NCBI GenBank assembly: GCA_006937955.1
Contig: SSNP01000010.1
Span: forward strand, 1,059,277-1,123,276
Origin: Pachypanchax playfairii
Taxonomy: Eukaryota; Chordata; Actinopteri; Cyprinodontiformes; Aplocheilidae
Direction of reading: 5' to 3'
Length of the DNA: 64,000 nucleotides
The translations under genes and the position numbers were made by a program. Under the pieces are notes generated by a model that saw only the letters and a list, made by a program, of their open reading frames with translations, made no database searches and was not told the DNA's origin. This document shows positions 38,001 to 51,100 of the stretch, in pieces; the stretch's first letter is position 1, and every line of letters starts with the position of its first letter.

Positions 38001-41000
38001 TGGTCTTGGCCATAGTGGAGTTTGAAGCGTGACTGTTTGAGGTTGTGGACAGGTGTCTTTTATACTGATAACGAGTTCACACAGGTGCCATTAATACAGG
38101 TAATGAGTGGAGGACCGAGGAGCCTCTTAAAGAAGTTACAGGTCTGTGAAAGCCAGAAATCTTACTTGTTTGTAGGTGACCAAATACTTATTTTCCACCA
38201 TAATTTGCAAATAAATTCTTTAAAAATCAGACAATGTGATTTTCTGGATTTTTTTTCCTCATTTTGTCTCTCATAGTTGAGGTATACCTATGATGAAAAT
38301 TACAGGCCTCTCTGATCTTTTTAAGTGGGAGAACTTACACAATTGATGGCTGACTAAATACTTTTTTGCCCCACTGTATCTAATATCAGTGAGTAAACAA
38401 CAAATTTATAGGTCTTATTAAACTAGGTGAAACTGATATGTTGAGAGAAAATATAAAGTCATAATATCCCAAAAAAACAAACTATTTACAAGCTGCCATC
38501 TTTTACCCTCAGTGAGATGAAAACCCCATAACCAAGACAAAAAATCTTCTTAACGGCTGTATTTATAGCTTTAGCTCTGGTCACAAAGGTTCTTATGATT
38601 GATGAGTTTGTACAAATCTCCTATTTCTTGCAAAATTTGGAGTGCGCAGACATTCATGGAGGCAGGTATAGTTTCCTACAGTATTTTTAGGAAGTTTGTA
38701 CAGCTGCCGTTCAATTTACACGAGCAACTTGAAACCTTCCTCCGGGTGCCTTGAAACTCCAAATTGTTGTTTTGAAGATCCTACTGCTTTCAGCAAATTT
38801 TTTCCCCTTTTTACCAGGGTCGGTACGGGACGAAGTGGGTCAGCACGGTACAGAACAAGACTGTTGTGTTTCCATTACCATCTTAGGAATGTGGACATGG
38901 GTGTGCTTAGCTTAGCAAGTGGCACGAAAGGTCCGTGATGTCATTCGTAATCGACACAAGAGTAGTAAACAAATGTGGACACGTGCGTTGAAAGAAAGAA
39001 ATAATAATAGAGGATGTCGAGATATAGTTTTGTACTTCATACTCAGACTGTGTCTCTTTTTGAAGGAAAAAAAATCCCACAGTGCACAACATGAGAGAAG
39101 ACGTCGCATTTGAGGCCAATCAGGAGCGATTCTGTGACATCACTTCACATGCACAACACCAGGCCAATCAGTGGCTACCACTACACAAGTGGGCGTGTTG
39201 GGTTGCTTTGGTACGCTTTGGACTGAGGCAGAGGTGAACCAAAAAAAAGGGCTGGCCCTGAAAAAGGTAATGGAAATGCGCCAGAACGCGTCTGAACCTA
39301 CCCGTTCCGTACCAACCCAAATGAAAAAGGACCTCAGAAGACGCTGACATAGGTGGGTGCAGCCATCGATAAAGAGGTGGCACCCCAATGGCCACTATGG
39401 GACTCTATTCCATGAGCTGGACCGCCAGTTGGAAGGGAAGTAATACCTTTGCCGAGCTGTTGCATCATGAAAAGTCATTTAGCAGAAAAAACAGTATTCC
39501 GTTAGGGTCTATTTTATGTACCTGAACAAACATATAGTCCTTTGAAATTTTAGAAGTAAGTAATACAGTAATGAAAAGTAAATAAGCCCTGATCATCGAG
39601 CGCTATGCAAAGGTTGTTTGAGTGGCTACAAAAAGGGTTTTCACAGCATGTTTATAAATCTTGGACCAGACCATCTACCTGGACAAAACTTACAGGGAAC
39701 AAACACAGGATTCCTACAAGGCTGCCTTAGAGAGGCCATAGGAAATGGTCCAAAAATCAATCGTACGGATCATTGTGACCAGCATTTCATGGTTAACATA
39801 AACAGTCTGAGTATAATTTTTCTGGTTTTGTAACAGGAGGCACTAGATTAACAGCTGTTTAAACCAGTAGTCTGTAACACGCATTGAGCCAGTGATTCAT
39901 TGAAAACAGCAGGGTCACTGAAGGCCTACATCTGAATGGTTGTTCTTATCACCGACAATAATAATGAAGCAGAAAAAAAACTCCTTTTCCTATCACTGAC
40001 TTTTATGGGCATGAATGAACAAACTCATTCTCTCCTTTGCCTGGTGCATCTCTGGATATCAGCATCTCTGAACAGCTGAGTTTAACTCCCTTCGGTGGGT
40101 TCCTGGCTGATTAAACAAAGCCCTATACCTTGTCGCTGGGAAAGAATGAGCGTAAGAGCACAAAAGGAAGGGAGAACCATGCACAAGCAAAAAAACCATC
40201 AACATCCTACCCCACCCAGCTAACAGCAAGCAGAAATGTGCCTTCATCCACAGTACAGTGTTAAAAGCTTATGAATAATATACACAAACAACACTTTACA
40301 CATAGTGTGTGCACAGTCCATCACACAGGCATTCTCTTGACTTTAGATTGGCTTCACCAGCAGAAGGAATCATGTCTTTGCAGGGTTGAATGAGCCTGTG
40401 CTGAGATGACTTTTAAAAAGGGCACCGATGCAAATCACATGCTAACTGTCTTTGTGATGTTGACATTTAGAATTAGAGCAGCACAGGGAGCGACATGTCC
40501 GAGCTCAGCGCTGCTTCTGCTGTTATTCTTAATGGTACAGCTGTACACACAGACCGTGTGAGTATGTATAAAAACATATCGAGTCAACTGCACAAAACGC
40601 AATATCAAGAAAAGATTTTCATCAAATAGAACATGTCTCTTTTTTAGTATTTGCCTAAATGAGATGGTGTGTTTATCATGGTTTTGTGCAGCATAAGCAA
40701 TCCTCATTCTGGATTAGTCTAATTCCTGGATCTCCACTGCCCTCTGCCTGTCAAAAGGAAAAGAAACTCAGCAACTGTAACAAAGTCAATCACTCAGTCA
40801 CTGTCAGATCTTTCTTTTTTTAAGCTTTTTAAATATCACATGTTTAAAAACTATTATTAACTGAATGGTTTTAATCCAGTATTTGTATTCACTGAAATAA
40901 ATTAGGTTACTTCTATAGAGCATTAGTATTACAAAAACTTAATTTTGTTGTTTTTATATTGTTCAATAAAGAATATTTTATTTTTCTTGGAAGATCAACA

Positions 41001-44000
41001 GAAAGACAAATAATTATCTGGTGATATAAAAATTCTGTAAATTCAGACCGGAGGTCAGAGGCAGCTCATAAAAAACACATCAGGGTTTAAAGAAGACGGT
41101 TATTTTATCTAAAGCTGGGAGTTTTAATTTGATTTTTTTTTTATTTTAACATCATCACTCTGTATCTTGTTGAGTTGTTGAGTTGTGCAGCCATGCTTCC
41201 AAAAAAATCAAGTCATTTAAACACAACCCATAAATTACAATGTATAATTTGTGTTTCCTTCCTAAAAGGAAGTTTGTTAAAGCCTCACAAGTTGGGGTTT
41301 CAAATTTTGTTGTCAAAGTTTCTATGCGTTCAAACAAACCCTTTATTCTCTCTACAGTTATCGCGAGGTGGACCTTTTATCTGTCCATCTGGATTTTAGC
41401 TCAATGAGTTAAAGATGATATACCACATTTCAAACTGCCTAGCTTAGATTGTCGAATTGCTACGAATTCCTAAGCCACGCCCCCCCAGGTCTGGAAACAG
41501 GCGTAGCCCCAGAAGATGACTGAGTGCAGGACACTGATCCGCAGTTCATTCAAGTACCGTAACATGGCGGAATCACTGGTAAGTGAAAGTAATATAACAA
41601 CGAACAACTGACATTAATTGTTACTTTGTCCTGAACCTGACGCGGAACCAGCCGGCGGCTGTTTCTCCTGCTGTGACATGGTAGAGCGGCGAACACTCAC
41701 AGCAGTGGTGTGCTGCGGTAATATGTAAATGGTAAATGGCGTGTACTTGTATAGCGCTTTACTCAGGCCCTACAACCCCCAAAGCGCTTCACACTACGGT
41801 ATGTCATTCACCCATTCACGCACACACACTCACACGTTTGGTGATGATGAACTACACACGTTTGTAGCCACAGGCTGGGACACACACTGACAGAGGCGAG
41901 GCTGCCAGACACTGGCACCGCCGGACCCTCCGGCCACCACCAAACAGGCAAGGTGGGTTAAGTGTCTTGCCCAAGGACACAATGGTCAGGCAATCTCTGG
42001 GCAGAGCAGGGATTCGAACCAGCAACCTTCCAGTTACCAGACGACCCGCTCTACCGCCTGAGCCACATATTGCTTTTTTAGCAACACAGAAGCGAAATAA
42101 ATGCGGAAGTCTGTATGGCTGGAGAGACTGTCCAATCATTCCTTTCGGACTGAACCATTTGATTGGTTGATGTTTTTAGACAAATACGGGAGAACCACTT
42201 AATTCTTTTTTTTCTTTTTTTTTTTTAAATCTTCACAACATATTTTTATCCATACTGTGTTAAAACGTTTTTAATGGGCATGAAAAAAAATATGTTAAGC
42301 TAATTTGTTATGCAAATCAAGTATAGCAGCTTTAACTGAAATCTACGTCATGATCAGACACCTACAACAATTTGAGCCTGTTGGTTGCAATCCCAGTTTG
42401 TTTTATTAGAGCAGAACCTCCTAACAAAAGGCAATCTCCCACCCCACTAGGCTATGGCCCCCTCCCCCCAAAAAACTTCTATATTATTTATAGAAAACAA
42501 ATAATAAAAAAGCCTTCATACTTGATACGACGATCAAACTTCACAATTAACAATGAACATTTCAAGAAAGAAAGATGAACTGGACACAATCCTATCCGAC
42601 ATTCCAGATGATAACTCCCCTTTAATTGTTATGGGCGACATGAACATTCATATTGATAAAACACAAGCTCATAACTTTCTGGCCCTGGTCCACTCCTTCA
42701 ATCTCAATCTGGTCCAGACTCCCCCAACACACAGAGCTGGCAACACACTGGACCTGGTACTGACCAGAAACTGCACTGCAGGTAACGTGCAAGTCACACC
42801 GCTGCACCTCTCAGACCACTTCCTGATTAAATTCAGCATCTCCATCCCTTACGTACCTAACGCAAAAGTAAAGACTGTCTCCTACCGCAGAAACCTTCAA
42901 TCTCTCACTCCCTCGCAGCTATCGGATCATGTCTGCTCCTCCCTCCCTTCCCACTCGGTGCTCTCAACTCTGCCTGTAAATGACGCAACAGAGACGCTCT
43001 GCTCCTCACTAGCTTCTTCTCTGGACGAAGTCTGCCCTCGTGTGTCAAAGCTGGCCGCCCGGCAGCATCCTAGTCCGTGGCTCACAGACACTCTGAGGGA
43101 TCACAGAGCTGGTCTGAGAGCAGCTGAAAGGAAATGGTGCAAATCCAAAAATCTCTCTGACTTGTCCGAATACCAGCAAAAGCTCTCTAGCTTCACATCC
43201 TGCTTAAAGGCTGCCAAGATAGCTTTTTACCAAAACAAAATCCAAAATGCTCCTAACATGGGAAAACTGTTCAAGACATTCAATACTCTTCTCCGTCCTC
43301 CACCTGCTCAGCCACCCACCGGGCTGACTGCAGACATGTTTGCCACCTACTTCACCGACAAAATCGCCTCCATTAAAAATCAGTTTTCCGAGCCTGACCA
43401 TCCCAGTCTGGTCCATCCTTCCTCCGGTCAATCGCTCTGCTCCTTCCGCTTACTGAATGAGGACGAAGTCTCCCGACTCGTAGTGGAATCTAATCCAACC
43501 ACGTGTCCTCTGGATCCGATTCCTACAGATATCCTGCTGAGCATTCTTCCTGCCGTCAAACCTGCAATAACCCACATTATAAACTCTTCCATGAAAACTG
43601 GCGTCTTTCCTTCAGTTTTCAAGCAAGCCACTGTCACTCTGCTGCTGAAAAAACCGTCGCTCGACCCGGCCCAGGTAGGAAACTACCTTATCAATCAGGC
43701 TTTAAGCGAGGCCATTCCACTGAAACCGCTCTTCTCTCAGTTGCAGAGTCACTACGGGTTGCCAGATCGGCTGGTCTCTCCTCAGTACTCGTACTCCTTG
43801 ACCTGTCTGCTGCTTTCGACACCGTCAACCACCTCATTCTCCTCTCGACGCTATCTAAGCTTGGCATCTCGGGGCCGGTCCTCTCGTGGTTCACCTCGTA
43901 CCTTGCGGAAAGATCTTTCAGAGTCTCGTGGCATGGACAGATGTCCAGTCTGCATGAACTGGCGACGGGTGTCCCGCAGGGCTCGGTCCTTGGTCCTCTC

Positions 44001-45113
44001 CTCTTCTCTTTATACACCACCTCATTAGGCGAGATCATTCGCTCCCATGGCTTCTCATACCATTGCTACGCTGACGACACTCAGCTCCTCCTCTCCTTCC
44101 CTCCAGACGATACATCCGTCTCAGTGCGGATATCTGCCTGCCTCTCAGATATCTCGGCGTGGATGAGGGATCGCCACCTTCAGCTTAATCTGTCCAAAAC
44201 TGACCTCATTGTCTGTCCTGCCAGTAACTCCTTACCTCCTCAGATAAGCGTGCAGCTTGACTCCATCACGCTGTTCCCCAAAACCTCCGCCAGAAACCTT
44301 GGTGTCATACTGGACAACCAGCTGTCCTTCAAGGAGCAGGTTAACTCCGTAGCTCGCTCATGTCGATTCGCTCTTTACAACATCAGGAAAATCAGAGCCT
44401 TCCTGACAGACCACACCACACAGCTTCTGGTCCAGGCCCTGGTCTTGTCCCGGATCGACTACTGCAACTCTTTGCTGGCCGGTCTTCCGGCGTCCTCCGT
44501 TAAACCTCTGCAGATGATTCAGAACGCAGCAGCACGTCTGGTCTTCAACCAGCCCAAGAAGGCTCATGTCACTCCGCTGCTCATTTCTCTGCACTGGCTT
44601 CCAGTTGTAGCACGCATCAAATACAAAGCTCTGCTTCTGGCTTACCAGACTCTAACACACACAGCTCCTACTTACCTTCACTCCTTCATCCAAACCTACA
44701 TTCCCACGCGTCAGCTACGCTCAGCCGCTGAAAGACGCCTAGCGCTTCCACCACAACGTGGCATGAGATCATGTTCCAAACTCTTCTCCTCTGTTGTCCC
44801 CCGATGGTGGAATGACCTACCAAACTCAGTCCGATCCTCAGAGTCGGCAGCTACTTTTAAGAGCAAACTTAAGACTCACCTCTTTAAAGAACACTTTCAG
44901 TCTTAATGTGGGATTAATTTATGATTTATGATAGCGATTTGGGAGTTTTTCTCTACAAAAAAAAAAAAAAAAAGATACACTTGATGTATCAGCATCGGAA
45001 TTAAACTGGACTCCAAACAGTCCGCCTCCTTATATTGTTTCCTTCTCTTTGATTTCTTGCTTGTATGTTCTCTCAATGTAAGTCGCTTTGGATAAAAGCG
45101 TCTGCTAAATGAC

Positions 45114-45166
<53 letters not shown>

Positions 45167-48100
45167 AAAGAAAATCTTTCTACATGGAGACTTGATGTGG
45201 CAAGAAATAGTAAATGCGGATCTTGTATGTCTCTTTTTGAGTCATACGACTCTCAAAGCGCTTCACACTACAATCTGCAGTTCACACACTCACACATTTG
45301 GTGGTGATAAATTACACATATACTGTGATGTGCATCCCTGAAAGACAGATTGTGTTCAACAGGCATCCTGTATCGCTCTCCGTTTGCTTACTGGCTCATC
45401 TAAACCAGTGATTACAAAATTGAAAAAACCAAAATCCACAAGAGTCGTGTCATGGGGAGCCTCCAATTTAATTTAATACACTCACTCAGGACTGAGTCGA
45501 TCTGAAGGCGAGACCAAAGCTGCTGTGAATCTTCAAAGGTTTCAACATTTTGTCAAGTGAGACCAAGTTCAACAATGTCTGAACTGCTCAACATTTACAC
45601 AAGCGATGGGTTACAGGGTAGTATTATCTAATCTGTCAGTCACATGGGAAAATAAGAGACTATTTAACAAACCATTGTTGATCATTAAGGTATCTGCACG
45701 TGACTTTCCTTCTGTAAAATGACAAATGAACACTCACTCGATGTCTTTCCTGACAGATCCTAAAAGGTCTTCCCTTTCTCGGATGGCCAGAAAATTGCCT
45801 TTGGTTTTGTGGAATTCCTGCGTGTAATCCTGAACGGAAAATGAGAACAAATAAAAGGCAAACGTCAAGAATATTAAATGGAAATATGGAGGTCAAATGC
45901 ATCTCTTATGGGTTTAGTCAAATACATGATTATAGTGCTCTGAAAAGGAAACAAATAAATAAACACAAAATGATAGAAAAGACTGAAGACTTGTTGGTCA
46001 GACCTGTAGAATGTCTCTGTGTCTCTGGAGCGTGTGCATGAGAGCAGCATTGATTGAAGCCGTTCCCGGGGTGTTCGTGTACTCCGCCATCTTATCGTTC
46101 ACTGCTGTCAGCTGAAATGAGACGTTGCAGATGAGAGACGGACGGATGGATGGATACTGAACAGTGAATGTCTGGCTCGGGACCCGGGACTTATTGGGCT
46201 TTCAAACTACATTAAATCAGTGAACTTATTTCTGGTTTGAGTCGGTATGTTTGTTACAAACCTTTATGTTTTGTCTCATGGTGACGTTTTACACTAGTAC
46301 TTACGATAAAGTGCCACCGTTTCTGAGCACAGAAGACACTCTGGTTTAGTGCTTCCAGCAGGAAGGATGAATAAAATGACTGTCCATTCCAAATTAAATA
46401 TCCTATTTTTATTGTCCTTTTTTTGGAAAGTACTATCATTTCCTTCGTTTTTACCGCCCTCACACCATTGCGCCTGTATTTTCCCTCCCGATCCAGGTTA
46501 TTTTCTCCTGCTCACTGTCACATCTGTCTTAATCTCCAAGTAGAACTCGACTCTTAAACTCTTGAAAAGCTTGTCTGCACTGCAGTGTTAGAGTTTACAC
46601 CAAAGCTGAAGTTTGGCTGAGGGTTGATGGCTTAACTTACATGCAACTGATCTACTTATTTTCTCACCACGACCATAAAATCTGCAAAACTTGCACACAT
46701 TAAAATGAAAGCCGCCCATCAGATATCACCATATGTTCCTTTCTTGTTTGATCTTTGTTGGGGTCAAAATAGGACAGGTTCTGGGTCCAGACCTGGGCCA
46801 AGTCCACCAGTTAGGCCCTGTCCCAATACCCGCACTTGTGCCCTTGCGCACTTCAAATGCATTTTCTTGATGAGGGACGCAAGTGCGTAGGGTGTCCTGA
46901 TTCTCCAGAGTAGAGTGTCGTGCCGTTGGCTCCGCCGCTTTCGAATGCTTGATCCGCACTTTGCCGAAGCCCGCATCAGTGCAGACTTCAGTGAAAGGTG
47001 TTTCCCACAATGCATTGCTGCGTGTGAATTTTGACGGAAGAAGAAGAAGGTGGAGAAATGGCTGAACCATCCGAACCAAAAAAACGTTTTCTCAAGTGTA
47101 GAATCCAAATAATCAATATTCTATTTTATTATCTAGATGTATAATTACATTCGATTGATTCTCTGTTGAAAAGATGTGTCACATATCTGATAAAAATATA
47201 ATTAATTAGTAACGGTACTGACGTGTGTTTTCAGACATGATATACTAACAGTTTAATCACTTATTCTGTCTTATACACCTCCTTCGGTTCCTGCGCTTCA
47301 TTCTCCTCAAAATAAATGTTTGTTGGAGTTTTAAAATAATGTCTAATATCAAAATAGCGCAAACAGCGACCAGCACCGCCATTTTGGTTGTCATGGAGAA
47401 AGAACGCTGAGGAACATAGTGCTCACTGTCTAACTACTGCTAATATGTGCGCACTTGTCCACTACGCACTTTGAACCCTTATGTGCCCTTCTGCCAAGTG
47501 CACTTCATGGAAGACCGTAGGGTGCAGTGCGGGTATTGGGACTGGGCCTCAGTGACCTCTGTTGCACAGGATGAAGTGAATTTACTTACCTTGGCCAGCA
47601 ACTGTTCAATCTCAACAGACATTGTGTCAAACATCCTGTCCTGGGTGGAGCTGTTGAGTAGCGGGGTGGTGTCCGACCTTTAAAAGAACAAAGACAGAAT
47701 GGAAAACAATTATTGGCTCATATTAAATATGTTTGGTTAATTTCTAATTGGTTGTGCAAACAAACAAACAAATGACTGTGAAAACTAGATGCAAACACAA
47801 CTCAGGCAAAATTTAAAAAGTTTTAAATTATTCACAGTAAATGTTAGTAAACCATTTTTTATTATAATTTCATTTAAAAGATGAATTTTTAGGTGAAATG
47901 ATACTGAGTAGCTGGTGTTATTAACAGTCAGCTGTAGGGCTGCATCAGTCCCTGTTGCAACAATCATATAAAACAAAAATTCATGTTTGAAATGTGTTGA
48001 ATCACAGCTGTTCTTCTAATGGCTTGTATTAAGTAGTTTACATGCCACACGGTTTCAGCATTGTCCAGATGAGTGTAGGGATGCACGATTATGACCAAAA

Positions 48101-51100
48101 TAATTATCATGATTATTTTGATCAATATTGTAATCACAATTATTAATCACGATCATTCATCCTGCCATTGTGTAAACATGTATCTGTAGGCTCCAGACCA
48201 ACAAATTACCAAAATTCTGGCTTTTAATTCGTTTAGTTTGATCAGCAGCGTCTGGCAGTGTTTTTCATCACACATTTTGCTTTCTGTCCACGTTTTTATT
48301 TTAACATTAAGTTAGATTGGAATATTTTCAAACCTTACAAAAAGATAATTATGTTACATAACATACAGTGGGGTAAAGAAGTATTTAGTCAGCCACCAAT
48401 TGTGTAAGTTCTCCCACTTAAAAAGATCAGAGAGGCCTGTAATTTTCATCATAGGTATACCTCAACTATGAGAGACAAAATGAGGAAAAAAAATCCAGAA
48501 AATCAAATTGTCTGATTTTTAAAGAATTTATTTGCAAATTATGGTGGAAAATAAGTATTTGGTCAATAACAAAAGTTAATCTCAATACTTTGTTATATAG
48601 CCTTTGTTGGCAATGACAGAGGTCAAACGTTTTCTGTAAGTCTTCACAAGGTTTTCACACACTGTTGCTGGTATTTTGGCCCATTCCTCCATGCAGATCT
48701 CCTCTAGAGCAGTGATGTTTTGGGGCTGACGCTGGGCAACACGGACTTTCAACTCCCTCCAGAGATTTTCTATGGGGTTGAGATCTGGAGACTGGCTAGG
48801 CCACTCCAGGACCTTGAAATGCTTCTTACGAAGCCACTCCTTCGTTGCCCGGGCGGTGTGTTTGGGATCATTGTCATGCTGAAAGACCCAGCCACGTCTC
48901 ATTTTCAATGCCCTTGCTGATGGAAGGAGGTTTTCACTCAAAATCTGACGATACATGGCCCCATTCATTCTTTCCTTTACACGGATCAGTCGTCCTGGTC
49001 CCCTTGCAGAAAAACAGCCCCAAAGCATGATGTTTCCACCCCCATGCTTTACAGTAGGTATGGTGTTCTTTGGATCCAACTCAGCATTCTTTCCCCTCCA
49101 AACACGACAAGTTGAGTTTCTACCAAAAAGTTCTATTTTGGTTTCATCTGACCATATGATGTTCTCCCAATCCTCTTCTGGATCATCCAAATGCTCTCTA
49201 GCAAACCGCAGACGGGCCTGGACGTGTCCTGGCTTCAGCAGGGGGACACGTCTGGCACTGCAGGATTTGAGTCCCTGGCGGCGTAGTGTGTTACTGATGG
49301 TAGCCTTTGTTACTTTGGTCCCAGCTCTCTGCAGGTCATTCACTAGGTCCCTCCGTGTGGTTCTGGGATTTTTGCTCACCGTTCTTGTGATCATTTTGAC
49401 CCCACGGGGTGAGATCTTGCGTGGAGCCCCAGATCGAGGGAGATTATCAGTGGTCTTGTATGTCTTCCATTTTCTAATAATTGCTCCCACAGTTGATTTC
49501 TTCACACCAGGCTGCTTACCTATTGCAGATTCAGTCTTCCCAGCCTGGTGAAGGTCTACAATTTTGTTTCTGGTGTCCTTTGACAGTTCTTTGGTCTTGG
49601 CCATAGTGGAGTTTGGAGCGTGACTGTTTGAGGTTGTGGACAGGTGTCTTTTATACTGATAACGAGTTCACACAGGTGTCATTAATACAGGTAACGAGTG
49701 GAGGACCGAGGAGCCTCTTAAAGAAGTTACAGGTCTGTGAAAGCCAGAAATCTTACTTGTTTGTAGGTGACCAAATACTTATTTTCCACCATAATTTGCA
49801 AATAAATTCTTTAAAAATCAGACAATGTGATTTTCTGGATTTTTTTTCCTCATTTTGTCTCTCATAGTTGAGGTATACCTATGATGAAAATTACAGGCCT
49901 CTCTGATCTTTTTAAGTGGGAGAACTTACACAATTGGTGGCTGACTAAATACTTCTTTGCCCCACTGTATGTATTTTCCACATTATAAGGCGCAAGGAAT
50001 AGAAACTACTGTAGTGGGCGGCTGGGGTTGTGTTATACAAACTTTATTACCATAATAGAATATAAACCAACGTGGTTAGTGCATTCACAAACGTGAAGAG
50101 GAACTTTTATGTGTTTACCGAATCAGGGAAAAGAAACAGTCTGATACTTTTTCAGTTCATTTTCAGTGTCCGAGTTTAACAGTTGGGCGAGTGCGGCATT
50201 CAGCCGGTTCCGTCACGTCAAACTCGTCAGTGTCGCTACTGTTGAATGGAAGTTCAGTGACAATTCTTGCCAATATCACGCCAATATCTAGCGACTGGAG
50301 TTCTTTAGTCAATCCACCCAGAATGACGACAAGCACCGTATTAATGTGCTTCTAACTTGTACCGTAGCTCCCTGACTACGGTAGCCTAACCAATAATAAT
50401 CCATACACAAGGCGCATGGGATTATAAGGCGCACAGTCAGTTTTTGAAAAAAATGTAAAGCTTTTAGGTGCGCCTCATAGTCGGAAAAGATGGTACTTAG
50501 GCAGCAAAAGGAAGCTTAAGCCAGGCGTTCGCCCCCTGGTGGTTGAGGCAGTGTGTGATAGACAGACAAGCAGACCAGCTCGCATTTTGAATGTAAATAT
50601 CGTTGACGATCAGGTTCATTTAATTGTGGCCACCAAAATCGTGATCACAATCAAAAGCCGATTAATTGTGCAGCCCTAGATGAGTGTCATAAAGAGGTCG
50701 CTGCTATGTTTAATTTCTGTTCCAAATACATCTTAGGACATTTGCAAAAATGTATCAAATGAATGTTAAACTAAATGTTTAAATTTAGTCCTCCAGTCTT
50801 TTTTCCCCCCCAAATGTGCCCATTTCTTTTTCAAGCTTTGTATTTCAGCAATTCCAACTTTTTAGAGACATATTGCTGCCATCAAAATGAAAATTAGCTA
50901 ATATTTTGTATGAAATAATAAAATTTCTCAGTTTAAACTTCTGATATGTTGTTTATGATCTACTTGGGATAAAATATGAGTTTATGTGATTTGAAAAACG
51001 TTGAATTCTGTATTTATTAACATGTTACAAAGCACTGAAACATCTCTGTTTATGTCCTTTCTGTCCAAAAGTTTTACAAACCAAATTCATGCACCAAAAC

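Larger units (their letters stand above)
48076..50678. mobile_element. hAT-type element carrying a Tc1 and a MITE
   Basis: GATGAGTG flanks it at 48068-48075 and 50679-50686. The ends are TAGGGATGCACGATTA and the complement of 'TTAATTGTGCAGCCCTA', an inverted repeat of about 17 bp with two or three mismatches. The 8-bp duplication and TAGGG ends fit hAT. Without the Tc1 (48366-49967) it is about 1 kb and has no transposase, so it is non-autonomous. It occupies the gosr1 intron between exons 3 and 2. Confidence 0.9.
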
